Positions 19,636 through 28,651 of a stretch of 64,000 nt of DNA are shown here, piece after piece. The stretch is from Flavobacterium sp. 9AF (GTDB taxonomy: Bacteria > Bacteroidota > Bacteroidia > Flavobacteriales > Flavobacteriaceae): positions 2,722,144 through 2,786,143 of the forward strand of contig NZ_LR733556.1 in assembly GCF_902506265.1 (NCBI RefSeq). The letters are read 5' to 3'. A program made the position numbers and the translations under genes. The notes below the pieces were generated by a model that had not been told where the DNA came from, made no database searches, and saw only the letters and a program-made list of their open reading frames with translations. How positions within the stretch are numbered: the first letter of the stretch is position 1; every line of letters begins with the position of its first letter.

Positions 19636-19659
19636 ATCAAATTTAAAAGAGTATTTTCG
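19630..19659 (+). promoter_or_regulatory. candidate promoter of the 19688 operon
   Basis: TTG (19630-19632), 19 bp spacer, then TATTTTCG (19652-19659), one mismatch from TAnnTTTG. The spacing is right for a Bacteroidota promoter. The -33 element overlaps the start codon of the divergent gene. Confidence 0.35.
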
Positions 19660-19687
19660 GCTAAATTAATAAATTGTAATGAAATAG

Positions 19688-20767
19688 ATGGATTCTAATA
19701 ATACAAATAGAAAAAGAATAGCGCTTATTGGTTATAAGTTTTGTTATGGAGGTTTGGAAAAGGTGATGAGTGATCTTTCTATTTTATTTGAAAATAATAA
19801 CTATGAAGTGGTAACTATAGTGTTAGACAAAGAAGTTTGTTACCCAAATGGAGGTCAATTGATTACGTTAGGTAATCAGAACAAAATTTCAAAATATTTA
19901 AAATTAAATGCCATTCTTAAAAAAAATAAATTTGACTATATTATTGATTTTAGATATCGTTTGAATCCGTTCATGGAACTTTTATTTTTATATGTCTTCT
20001 ATTCAAAAACCAAAGTTATATATACTATTCATAGTGCTAATATTAATGCCTATTTTACAAAATATAATTTCATTGCAAAATTAATTTTAAAAAAAGTAAA
20101 TACATTTGTTAGTGTTTCAAAGAATATTAAAGAAAAGTTAGAAAATAAATTCCAAAATGTAGTTATTGAAGTAATTTCAAATGGATTTGATTTTGAAAAA
20201 GTGACGCAACTTTCATTAGCTGAAACGAGTAATATGCCACAATTTAATTTTATTATAGCTATAGGAAGATTAGCCAAAGAGAAACAATTTGATAAATTAA
20301 TAGAAATATATGCAACATCTATTTTACCTATAAATAATATACATTTGCTTTTTTTAGGAGAAGGTGAGCAAGAGAAATTTTTAAAGGAAAAATGCAATAC
20401 CCTTGGGATGAATGAAATGATTCACTTTTTGGGATTTCAAGATAATCCGTATGTTTACCAAAAGAAAGCAATGTTTTCAATTTTATGTAGTGCTTTTGAA
20501 GGATTTCCAATGGTTATTTTAGAGTCTTTGGCAGTAGGAACGCCTGTGATATCTTTTGATTGCCCAACTGGACCTTCAGAAATGATAGTTCACCATGAAA
20601 ATGGATTATTAATTGAAAACCAAAATTTTTCTGAACTGCAAAATAAGATGGAATGGTTAATTCAACACCCTAAATTTATTGAATTATATAAAAAGCAAAG
20701 CATAAAAAGTGTCGCTAATTTTGAAAATAATGTAATACTAGAAAGATGGAATTCGATATTGAAATGA
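19688..20767 (+). CDS. glycosyltransferase family 4
   Basis: A 359-residue GT-B enzyme. N-terminal acceptor domain with GGLEKVMSDLSILF; C-terminal donor domain with IGRLAKEKQFDKLIE and the E-x7-E-type signature FEGFPMVILESLAVGTPVI, followed by DCPTGPSEMI, as in GT4 enzymes of the WbdN/PglH type. It probably adds a hexose or amino sugar to the polysaccharide lipid intermediate at the inner face of the membrane. First gene of a three-gene operon with the FdtA-like gene and a methyltransferase (4-bp and 1-bp overlaps). Confidence 0.9.
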   Translation: MDSNNTNRKRIALIGYKFCYGGLEKVMSDLSILFENNNYEVVTIVLDKEVCYPNGGQLITLGNQNKISKYLKLNAILKKNKFDYIIDFRYRLNPFMELLFLYVFYSKTKVIYTIHSANINAYFTKYNFIAKLILKKVNTFVSVSKNIKEKLENKFQNVVIEVISNGFDFEKVTQLSLAETSNMPQFNFIIAIGRLAKEKQFDKLIEIYATSILPINNIHLLFLGEGEQEKFLKEKCNTLGMNEMIHFLGFQDNPYVYQKKAMFSILCSAFEGFPMVILESLAVGTPVISFDCPTGPSEMIVHHENGLLIENQNFSELQNKMEWLIQHPKFIELYKKQSIKSVANFENNVILERWNSILK

Positions 20768-21156
20768 ATAAAATAAAGTTTATTAAAATACCAAAAATAG
20801 AAGATAATAGAGGGAATTTATCGGTTATTGAAAAAGAAATTGTTCCTTTTGAAATAAAAAGAGTTTATTATTTATATGATGTCCCTGCAGGTGCTGAAAG
20901 AGGAGGACATTCTCATAAAAAAACGCAAGAATTTTTAGTTGCTTTGTCAGGAAGCTTTGATGTTATTATTACTGATGGAATAACCAAGCAAAGAATTACA
21001 TTAAGTAAGCCTTACGAAGGGTTATTAATTGAAAATGGTGTTTGGAGAGAATTGGATAATTTTTCTTCTGGTTCCGTTTGTTTAGTTATCGCTTCTGATG
21101 TTTTTGATGAGGAGGATTATATAAGAGATTTTAACGAATTTTTACAAACACGCTAA
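20764..21156 (+). CDS. fdtA: sugar 3,4-ketoisomerase, FdtA/WxcM-like cupin
   Basis: About 130 residues, with start ATG 20764 overlapping the preceding stop as ATGA (an in-frame ATG at 20746 lies within the previous gene). Cupin fold with DNRGNLSVIE, YYLYDVPAGAERGGHSHKKTQEFLV, IENGVWRELDNFS and a C-terminal DVFDEEDYIRDF. The motif set matches FdtA/QdtA enzymes, which convert dTDP-4-keto-6-deoxyglucose to a dTDP-3-keto sugar; the active-site His pair is in GHSH. The product would be the substrate of FdtB at 12126, although the two genes lie 7.5 kb apart. Confidence 0.9.
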   Translation: MNKIKFIKIPKIEDNRGNLSVIEKEIVPFEIKRVYYLYDVPAGAERGGHSHKKTQEFLVALSGSFDVIITDGITKQRITLSKPYEGLLIENGVWRELDNFSSGSVCLVIASDVFDEEDYIRDFNEFLQTR

Positions 21157-22151
21157 TGCTTTTAAATAATAAAACTTCTTTACTCAATTTGGGAGATTGT
21201 ATCGATTTATATTTGAAAATTAAAAATAGTGGATTAAAAAAAGTTTTATTTAAATTGCTTAAAATCAATTCGTCAAGTCGAGTTTCTTCTAAATGGGATA
21301 ATTATACTACAAAATCTGATTTTTGGATAATTCCAGAAATTAGAGCACATTGGAATCAAATTATCACTGGCAATGAGAAGATGGAATATGAAGAGTATGT
21401 ATCTAAAAAATATTTTGATAAAAATAAATCGTATCGCTTATTATCTATAGGTTGTGGTGAGGGGAAACATGAAAGAAATTTTTGCAATTACATTCAATTT
21501 GATAGGGCTTTAGGAATTGATATTTCTGCTGAAAGTATAAAAAATGCACAAAAATATGCTTTGGAAGAAAAGAAACTAATAGATTATGTATCTTCTGATT
21601 TTTTTAAAGTTAATTTTCAGGATGAAAAATATGATATTATCTTATTTGATTCCAGTTTGCATCACTTTGAAAATATTAATCAATTCCTTCGGAATACAAT
21701 TAAACCTTTATTAGAAAAAAACGGGCTTTTAATTGTTTTTGAATATGCTGGACCAAATAGACTACAATGGGAAGAAAATCAATTACAAAAATGTAATGAA
21801 ATTTTAGGAAAAATACCCTCAAAATATAAATTTTTTCCCAATAGTAAATTGGAAAAAAAGAAAGTATATCGCCCAGGTATTTTAAGAATGTTTGCAGTTG
21901 ATCCTTCCGAGGCACCCGATTCTATTAATTTGGTACCAGCATTACATTCCAATTTTAAAGTTTTAGAAGAAAAACAATTAGGTTGGAATATTATACAGCC
22001 ATTATTGAAAGGAATTGCCCATAATTTTTTAAATAAAGATAAAGAAACGAAAGAAATAATTACTGAAATACTAAATGAAGAAAACACTTTTTTAGAAAGC
22101 AATAATCTAAAAAGCGATGCTGTTTTTGGAGTTTATAGCCATAGTAATTAA
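21156..22151 (+). CDS. class I SAM-dependent methyltransferase
   Basis: A 331-residue Rossmann-fold methyltransferase. Motif I is LLSIGCGEGKHERNF (around residue 95), followed by ALGIDISAESIKNAQ and a DIILFDSSLHHFENI motif. Both flanks extend beyond a minimal methyltransferase domain. It probably methylates a sugar or other component of the polysaccharide. The ATG shares one base with the stop of fdtA, and the 3' end overlaps the convergent gene at 22148 by 4 bp. Confidence 0.85.
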   Translation: MLLNNKTSLLNLGDCIDLYLKIKNSGLKKVLFKLLKINSSSRVSSKWDNYTTKSDFWIIPEIRAHWNQIITGNEKMEYEEYVSKKYFDKNKSYRLLSIGCGEGKHERNFCNYIQFDRALGIDISAESIKNAQKYALEEKKLIDYVSSDFFKVNFQDEKYDIILFDSSLHHFENINQFLRNTIKPLLEKNGLLIVFEYAGPNRLQWEENQLQKCNEILGKIPSKYKFFPNSKLEKKKVYRPGILRMFAVDPSEAPDSINLVPALHSNFKVLEEKQLGWNIIQPLLKGIAHNFLNKDKETKEIITEILNEENTFLESNNLKSDAVFGVYSHSN

Positions 22152-23089
22152 TTATATGTTGAAAATTCTATTCCTAAATATTTCAATTTTTGTTTTATAA
22201 AATAGAGAGATTTAAGTAAGGCTGATGGTAAAAAAAATAGCAGTAAATTTTGTAATCCAATGTTTCTTTTGTCAATATTTTTAAATAATTCTTGAGCTTT
22301 TTTATTGTTCCCAATCGCTTTAAATTGAATTGCGTAAAAAAATCGATAAACATCTAAGAACTCTTTTAAATATTTATTTGTAAGTTCATCTTTTTCAAAT
22401 TGAATAAAATTCATTAACTGAACAGAATCAATTCTCTTTTTACTTAAACTAAAAGGAATATGATAATTATATATTGCTGTTTTTTTATTGGATAATGCTA
22501 CTGGATAATTTATACCTATGTGGGTCCATAACTCTATATCTTCACCTATAGTACTATTTTCATTGAATCCATTAATCAAATCCAAGATGTTTTTAGGGAT
22601 AGCTAATGCAGATGTCCATGCTATTCTAAAAGGTTTACTTGAATAAAAATAATTAGGAACAATTCCTCTAAAATTTTTTTCAATTCCTCTAAAATTGATT
22701 TCTTGAAAATATTTTTCGGTTGTCTTAATTGTATATAAATTACAATATATTCCACAATTTGGGAAATCAGAATAAAGCAGAAATAGTTCTTCTAAATGAT
22801 TAGGTAACCAATAATCATCGGCATCTAAAAAAGCAATTAGTTTACCTTTAGCTTGTTTTATACCTAAATTTCTTGCAGTTGAAACACCTTTGTTTTCTTG
22901 TTTAAATAGGGTTATTCTGCTATCAGTAATTTGATTTATCTTTTTAATACTTTCGTCTGTAGAACCATCATCAACAATAATAATTTCGAAATTCTGATAT
23001 TTTTGTGCAAAGACACTTTTTAAAGTGGTATGAATATATTCAGCCTTATTGTAAACAGGAATAATTATTGAAAAAAAAGGCATGTTCAT
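22148..23089 (-). CDS. glycosyltransferase family 2
   Basis: A 313-residue GT-A enzyme starting MPFFSIIIPVYNKAEYI, with IIVDDGSTDESIKKI, the DXD region AFLDADDYWLP, and IGEDIELWTHIGINYP as the acceptor-side acidic motif. Typical of cell-surface polysaccharide transferases; the sugar is not predictable. ATG at 23089, overlapping the methyltransferase gene stop (4 bp). Middle of a minus-strand run 24706 to 22148. Confidence 0.9.
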   Translation of the reverse strand: MNMPFFSIIIPVYNKAEYIHTTLKSVFAQKYQNFEIIIVDDGSTDESIKKINQITDSRITLFKQENKGVSTARNLGIKQAKGKLIAFLDADDYWLPNHLEELFLLYSDFPNCGIYCNLYTIKTTEKYFQEINFRGIEKNFRGIVPNYFYSSKPFRIAWTSALAIPKNILDLINGFNENSTIGEDIELWTHIGINYPVALSNKKTAIYNYHIPFSLSKKRIDSVQLMNFIQFEKDELTNKYLKEFLDVYRFFYAIQFKAIGNNKKAQELFKNIDKRNIGLQNLLLFFLPSALLKSLYFIKQKLKYLGIEFSTYN

Positions 23090-23817
23090 TTTTTTGCTAT
23101 TAAAACACTTTCATTATCTGAAAAACCAAAGTATTCGTCTTTCTTAAATTGTGAAACTTCAATTTTAAAACCTACTTTTTGTAATCTTTCTTTTAATCCT
23201 AAAACAGAATATACTCTAACATGATCTTCTTGCCCAAAATGCATAAATCTTTCTTTTTCAGACGTAATGGTATAATCTTCATAGATTTCTCCTTCCTTGA
23301 AAGGAGTTTGTATTAGTATTGCTCCACAGGGTTTTAAAACTCTATATAATTCAGAAATGGCTTTTTGATCATCAATAACATGTTCCAAAATATGATAGCA
23401 TAGAATTAAATCAAAAGAGTTTGTATCTTTAGGAATATTTGTAATATCGTATTTTGTATCAGCAATAAAATCCCCGGATAAATCACTTGTTAAATAATCA
23501 ATATTTTTTTCTTTTTTCAATTTACGAAATAATGAACGTGAAGGAGAAAAATCTAAAATAGTATAATTTTTAGATAAATATTTTTCTTTTAGAATATAAT
23601 ACAGCCTTCGGTCTCTTGATAGACTTCCACAGTTAGGGCATAAATTATCTTGATTAGGTAATTGTACCCATTCTTTCATTTTAAAATTGCAAATGACACA
23701 TAAATGGTTGTTTCCTTTTTTAGAATAGGAGTACAATTTTCTTAAAAACGGTTCAATTTTATAAACCAAACGTTTTGGAATACTATTTTTAATAATTCTT
23801 TTTACAATATTATACAT
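23086..23817 (-). CDS. methyltransferase with N-terminal zinc-ribbon-like motif
   Basis: A 243-residue class I methyltransferase. Residues around 38-65 carry CVIC and CPNCGSLSRDR, a possible zinc knuckle. The SAM site is a variant (ILDFSPSRSLF), followed by the Methyltransf_11 stretch ILCYHILEHVIDDQKAISELYRVLKPCG. Related proteins are common in sugar clusters, and the substrate is probably a surface sugar. It overlaps the glycosyltransferase genes on both sides (4 and 8 bp). Confidence 0.85.
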   Translation of the reverse strand: MYNIVKRIIKNSIPKRLVYKIEPFLRKLYSYSKKGNNHLCVICNFKMKEWVQLPNQDNLCPNCGSLSRDRRLYYILKEKYLSKNYTILDFSPSRSLFRKLKKEKNIDYLTSDLSGDFIADTKYDITNIPKDTNSFDLILCYHILEHVIDDQKAISELYRVLKPCGAILIQTPFKEGEIYEDYTITSEKERFMHFGQEDHVRVYSVLGLKERLQKVGFKIEVSQFKKDEYFGFSDNESVLIAKK

Positions 23818-24706
23818 CCCTATTTTTATTAATTAAGCAAAAATACCCTAGTTTATAAAAATCCAAATAAAATAAATTGGGATTTTTAGAATCTAATTTT
23901 TTTATTAAAAGGGCAGTTGATTTTTCAAATATACTTAAGAAAATTTTTCTTAAACCAAATAAGTATAGTAATCGATAGAATGTAGTAATTTTTGTATCCT
24001 TGTATTGTAAATTACCATTTTTAACCAACTCATTCAAAGTTCTTATAGCAGTTTCGGTTTTCTTTATAAAAGTTAAATTACATTCAGAATTATAATGAAT
24101 TAATTGATTTTCAATATGATGAATTTTTAATTTATTTTTTTTTAAATCTTTAATAAACAAAACATCTTCATATCCATAATGTTTTATAGATGTTTGAAAA
24201 GGTATTTTAGAAATAATATTTTTTTGTAGAAGTAAATTCCATGAAAAAACAAAGCTATAGGGGGAACTTTTGCGTTTTTTTAGTGTTTTTATCTCTCTAT
24301 TAACACCATATTTCCATCTTAATATTTTTTCATGACTGGGTTTTTCCAAAGGGTACGAAACTCCTCCAAAAATTATAGGTAAATTGGGTTTAATTTCGGA
24401 AACCAAAATTTTTAAATACTCTTTTTTTTCAGGAAATGCATCTGCTTCCATTATAAGCACATACTCATATTTTGCTTTAGAATTTAAAAGATTAATATTA
24501 TTACCTCTACCTTGGTTTACATTATTCACATCAAAAAAACAATTACTTAACGCATTGATTTTCTCATTTTCTTCTAAAAATAAGTAACTATTATCATCTT
24601 GTACCAAGATTTCATAAGTAATCGCTAAAGTATCAGCCTGTTCTTTTAATTCTAATACTAATGGGTAAACATTATAGTTGTATGTTGGAATTAAAATGGA
24701 CAACAT
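23810..24706 (-). CDS. glycosyltransferase family 2-like
   Basis: A 298-residue protein with a GT-A N-terminus: MLSILIPTYNYNVYPLVLEL, ILVQDDNSY, NQGRGNNINLL, VLIMEADAFP, and a YGYEDVLFIKDL motif. It is followed by a helical region. Likely a polysaccharide glycosyltransferase. It starts one base into the stop of the ftsE-like gene, so it may be expressed from the ftsE promoter. Specific activity unknown. Confidence 0.82.
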   Translation of the reverse strand: MLSILIPTYNYNVYPLVLELKEQADTLAITYEILVQDDNSYLFLEENEKINALSNCFFDVNNVNQGRGNNINLLNSKAKYEYVLIMEADAFPEKKEYLKILVSEIKPNLPIIFGGVSYPLEKPSHEKILRWKYGVNREIKTLKKRKSSPYSFVFSWNLLLQKNIISKIPFQTSIKHYGYEDVLFIKDLKKNKLKIHHIENQLIHYNSECNLTFIKKTETAIRTLNELVKNGNLQYKDTKITTFYRLLYLFGLRKIFLSIFEKSTALLIKKLDSKNPNLFYLDFYKLGYFCLINKNRDV

Positions 24707-25389
24707 TATACCGTTCTTTGTACCACTTCAAAAACCTGACCTCCTTCAAACTTTAGTGTTTTAGAAGGAAATTTTAATAATAACGCATAATCATGTGTTG
24801 CCATAATTATCGTTTTTCCTGTACTATTAATTTTTCTTAACACATCCATTACTTCTGCACTGGTTTGTGGATCTAAGTTACCAGTAGGTTCGTCTGCTAA
24901 AATTAATTCAGGATTGTTTAAAAGTGCTCTAGCAATGGCAATTCGTTGTTGTTCTCCTCCTGACAGTTGATGAGGCATTTTAGATTGGTAATTTTTCATT
25001 CCTACTTTATCTAAAACTTCATCTATTTTTACATTCATTTCTTCTGTAACTGTCCAGCCAGTTGCTTTTAGTACAAACAACAAATTTTCTTTTACATTGC
25101 GATCGGGTAGTAATTTAAAATCTTGAAATACAACTCCTAGCTTTCTTCTTAAATAAGGAATGTCTTTCTCTTTTAAATCTCTTAAATCGTAATCAACAAT
25201 TGTTCCTTCACCTGTAGTTAACGGTAAGTCTGCATATAAAGTTTTTAAAAAACTACTTTTTCCCGAACCCGTTTTACCAATTAAATAAATGAATTCTCCA
25301 TTTTTTACTTCTAAATTAACATTAGTTAATACAGGATTTTTTTCTTGAAAAATGGTAATATCTTTTAATGAAAGGATACTTTGCGACAT
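24706..25389 (-). CDS. ftsE: FtsE-like ABC transporter ATPase
   Basis: A 227-residue ABC ATPase. Walker A GKTGSGKSS, Q-loop region VVFQDFKLLPDRNVKENL, signature LSGGEQQR, Walker B LILADEPTGNLDP, H-loop MATHDYALL. This is the FtsE pattern; FtsE with FtsX regulates peptidoglycan hydrolases at the division site. No FtsX gene is in the window, so a closely related lipoprotein-release-type ATPase cannot be excluded. In flavobacteria this gene commonly sits upstream of and divergent from the TPR gene, as here. ATG at 25389. Confidence 0.85.
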   Translation of the reverse strand: MSQSILSLKDITIFQEKNPVLTNVNLEVKNGEFIYLIGKTGSGKSSFLKTLYADLPLTTGEGTIVDYDLRDLKEKDIPYLRRKLGVVFQDFKLLPDRNVKENLLFVLKATGWTVTEEMNVKIDEVLDKVGMKNYQSKMPHQLSGGEQQRIAIARALLNNPELILADEPTGNLDPQTSAEVMDVLRKINSTGKTIIMATHDYALLLKFPSKTLKFEGGQVFEVVQRTV

Positions 25390-25522
25390 AGTATATAACA
25401 GTTTTAAGTTGTAAAAATAAGAACTTACTTAACGCTTTCAAAATTTATAATCAATTAAGTTAAAAAATAGGCTTTCAAACATTATTTGTTTATAAATTAT
25501 TTACAATAATATGTTAATATAC

Positions 25523-25554
25523 TTCGTTATCTCTTTTAGATAACATTATCTTTG
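25523..25554 (+). promoter_or_regulatory. candidate promoter of the TPR protein gene
   Basis: TTCG (25523-25526, near-match to -33), a 20-bp spacer, then TATCTTTG (25547-25554), an exact TAnnTTTG -7 element. Transcription would start near 25560, which argues that the start codon is the ATG at 25579. Confidence 0.5.
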
Positions 25555-25578
25555 AAGTCTATGAAAAAAAACATTGAA

Positions 25579-28500
25579 ATGATAAAAATCTTAAAAATTT
25601 CTTTCTTTCTATTTTTTGTGACCTTAACTAATTGGGCACAACAATCTACTATTTACACTCACGATTTAAAAGAGTTTGACCGTGCAGTGTCCTTGTATAA
25701 AGATAAACAATACCAATCGGCTCAAATTCTATTTGATAAGGTTAAAAATAGTGTTGGCAATGATGAAATAAAAGCGGATTGCGCTTATTATATTGCGAAT
25801 TGCGCTATTCGATTAAATCAAATGGGAGCTGACGATTTAATTGAACAATTTGTTGAAGATTATCCCACAAGTACAAAACAAAATCAAGCTTATATTGAAG
25901 TTGCTCATTACTATTTTGATCAAGGAAGTTATGCAAAATCTTTAGAATGGTTTGATAAAGTAGACGATAGTGCTATGTCTTATGAAGATCAAGAAAAATA
26001 TAATTTTCAAAAAGGATATGTATATTTTACTGCAAAAAATACTTCTGAAGCGTCTAAATATTTTAATAAAGTGATTAATTCTAAAACCTATGGTAGTCAA
26101 GCGAAATATTACTTAGGTTATATGTCTTATGAAACAGATGATTATGAGAATGCTAATCAATATTTTGACCAAGTACAAGACAAAGATAAGTACAAGGAAA
26201 AAATGGGTTACTTTCAAGCGGATATGAATTTTAAATTAGGCAAATTTAAAGAAGCCATTGCTTTAGGTCTAGAACAATTACCAAAATCTAATGCAGTAGA
26301 AAAAAGTGAATTGTCTAAAATTATTGGAGAAAGTTATTTTAATTTAAAAGAATATGATAAAGCACTTCCCTATTTATTAGATTATAATGGCAAAAAAGGA
26401 AAATGGAATAATACCGATTATTATCAGTTAGGGTATGCTTATTATCAACAAAAAGATTATGAAAACGCAATTGCTCAGTTTAATAAAATTATTAATGGTA
26501 ATGACTTTGTTGCTCAAAATGCCTATTATCATTTAGCAGAAAGCTATTTAAAAACGGATAAGAAGCAACAAGCATTAAATGCCTTTAAAACAGCTTCAGA
26601 AATGGATTTTGATCTTAAAATTCAAGAAGATGCTTTTTTAAATTATGCTAAATTGAGTTACGAAATTGGTAACCCATACCAATCAGTTCCAGAAGTTTTG
26701 AATGCTTATTTGAATAAATATCCAAATACTTCTTACAAACAAGAAATTAATTCGCTTTTAATCAGTTCGTACATCACTTCAAAAAATTACAAAGAAGCTT
26801 TAAGTCTGTTAGAAAAAAATAAAGCACCAGAAAATAGATTGGCTTATCAGAAAGTACTTTTTTATAGAGGATTAGAATTATATACAGATAGTAATTATCA
26901 AGAGGCTTATGATTTGTTTAAAAAATCTATAGCAGAAAATAAAGAGGCTAAGTTTACTGCTCGTGCTACTTTTTGGAAAGCGGAAACAGAATACAATTTG
27001 GAACAATACAATGAAGCCATGTTGAGTTTCAAACAGTTTATCAACAACAACCAAGCGGCTTCAACTCCTGAAATAACCAATGTAAATTACAATTTAGCAT
27101 ATGCTTATTTTAAATTAAAAGAATATGAGAATGCTATAAATCATTTTACCAATTTTATTGGTGAAGTAAAAAATGATAATGTTAGAAAATCGGATGCGTA
27201 CCTAAGATTAGGGGATTGTAATTTTATTTCTGCAAAATATTGGCCAGCTATGGAAGCCTATAATAAAGCGATTGAAATGAACAGTGTGAATTCAGATTAT
27301 GCGGCTTTTCAAAAAGGAATTAGCTATGGTTTTGTTGGGAAAAATGATAAAAAAATTGAGGATTTAGAAAAATTTGTAAAAGCATATCCGAATTCTCAAT
27401 ATGCTGACGATGCTTTATATGAATTAGGTAATACTTATGTAAATGTTGAAAATGAATCTAAAGCTATTGCGACTTATGATAAATTAATTGCCAACTACAA
27501 ATCAAGTTCCTATGTAGCTAAATCCATTCTAAAACAAGGGTTAATTTATTATAATAATAACAAAAGCGAACCTGCTTTGGTGAAGTTCAAAAAAGTGGCT
27601 GCTGAGTTTCCAAATTCTCCAGAATCATTACAAGCAGTTACTACAGCGCGTTTAATCTATATCGATAACGGTAGAGTAGATGAATACTCACAATGGGTAA
27701 AAACATTAGACTTTGTTGAGGTCTCAGATGCTGATTTGGATAATGCAACCTATGAATCAGCTGAAAAGCAATACTTAACAAATAATGCAAAACAAGCCAT
27801 TTCAGGTTTTAGTAATTATGTGGCTAAATTTCCAAATGGTTTGCATGCTTTAAAAGCCAATTTCTATTTGGCGCAATTATACTACGCGGATGGATTAGAA
27901 AACAATACAATAAAACATTATGAGTATGTAATCAATCAGCCTAGAAATGAATTTACAGAACAAGCTTTAGCACGTTTATGTCAGGTGCATTTAAAAGCTG
28001 CAAATTATGACAAAGCTATTCCTGTTTTAAAACGTTTAGAATCAGAAGCAGATTTCCCTCAGAATATTACCTATGCACAATCTAATTTGATGAAGTCGTA
28101 TTATGAGAAAGAGAACTATAATCAAGCAGTGGTTTATGCTGAAAAAGTATTAACAAATGATAAAATTGATAATCGAATTAAAAGTGATGCGCAAATTATC
28201 GTTGCACGTGCTGCCATAAAAGCAAACGATGAAGCAAAAGCAAAACAAGCCTATGCCGATTTATTAAAAATTGCCAAAGGGGAACTTGCAGCTGAAGCTT
28301 TATATTATGATGCTTACTTTAAAAATAAAGAAGGTAAGTTTGAAGCGTCTAATACAATTGTTCAAAAAATTGCGAAAGATTATTCGGGTTATAAATATTA
28401 CGGAGCGAAAGGTTTAGTAATTATGGCTAAGAATTTCTACGGTTTAAAAGATAGTTTTCAAGCCACCTATATCTTAGATAGTGTGATTAAAAACTTTACT

Positions 28501-28590
28501 GATTATCCAGATGTTATTGAAGAAGCTAAAAAAGAATTAGCGATCATCAAAGCAGAAGAATCAAAAACCAATTCATCAATATCAAATTAA
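25579..28590 (+). CDS. large tetratricopeptide repeat protein
   Basis: About 1003 residues from ATG 25579 (MIKILKISFFLFFVTLTNWAQ, a clean signal peptide). ATG 25561 and TTG 25552 are alternatives but would leave almost no leader after the promoter. The whole mature protein is TPR helices (DKALPYLLDYN, YYQLGYAYYQQKDYENAI, YANALYELGNTY-like units), roughly twenty repeats. Exported to the periplasm and probably a scaffold at the outer membrane. The beta-barrel gene 61 bp downstream is its conserved partner in flavobacteria, and asnB and gyrB follow. Confidence 0.9.
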   Translation: MIKILKISFFLFFVTLTNWAQQSTIYTHDLKEFDRAVSLYKDKQYQSAQILFDKVKNSVGNDEIKADCAYYIANCAIRLNQMGADDLIEQFVEDYPTSTKQNQAYIEVAHYYFDQGSYAKSLEWFDKVDDSAMSYEDQEKYNFQKGYVYFTAKNTSEASKYFNKVINSKTYGSQAKYYLGYMSYETDDYENANQYFDQVQDKDKYKEKMGYFQADMNFKLGKFKEAIALGLEQLPKSNAVEKSELSKIIGESYFNLKEYDKALPYLLDYNGKKGKWNNTDYYQLGYAYYQQKDYENAIAQFNKIINGNDFVAQNAYYHLAESYLKTDKKQQALNAFKTASEMDFDLKIQEDAFLNYAKLSYEIGNPYQSVPEVLNAYLNKYPNTSYKQEINSLLISSYITSKNYKEALSLLEKNKAPENRLAYQKVLFYRGLELYTDSNYQEAYDLFKKSIAENKEAKFTARATFWKAETEYNLEQYNEAMLSFKQFINNNQAASTPEITNVNYNLAYAYFKLKEYENAINHFTNFIGEVKNDNVRKSDAYLRLGDCNFISAKYWPAMEAYNKAIEMNSVNSDYAAFQKGISYGFVGKNDKKIEDLEKFVKAYPNSQYADDALYELGNTYVNVENESKAIATYDKLIANYKSSSYVAKSILKQGLIYYNNNKSEPALVKFKKVAAEFPNSPESLQAVTTARLIYIDNGRVDEYSQWVKTLDFVEVSDADLDNATYESAEKQYLTNNAKQAISGFSNYVAKFPNGLHALKANFYLAQLYYADGLENNTIKHYEYVINQPRNEFTEQALARLCQVHLKAANYDKAIPVLKRLESEADFPQNITYAQSNLMKSYYEKENYNQAVVYAEKVLTNDKIDNRIKSDAQIIVARAAIKANDEAKAKQAYADLLKIAKGELAAEALYYDAYFKNKEGKFEASNTIVQKIAKDYSGYKYYGAKGLVIMAKNFYGLKDSFQATYILDSVIKNFTDYPDVIEEAKKELAIIKAEESKTNSSISN

Positions 28591-28651
28591 TTCGTTTCTA
28601 CTATTGTTTTATTTTGGGTAACCAAAGTCAGACAATTTAAAAATATAAAAT

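Noticed and set aside
20746..20763. Earlier ATG for fdtA
   Set aside because: It lies in the previous gene and adds six residues not seen in the family; the ATGA overlap at 20764 is the usual arrangement.
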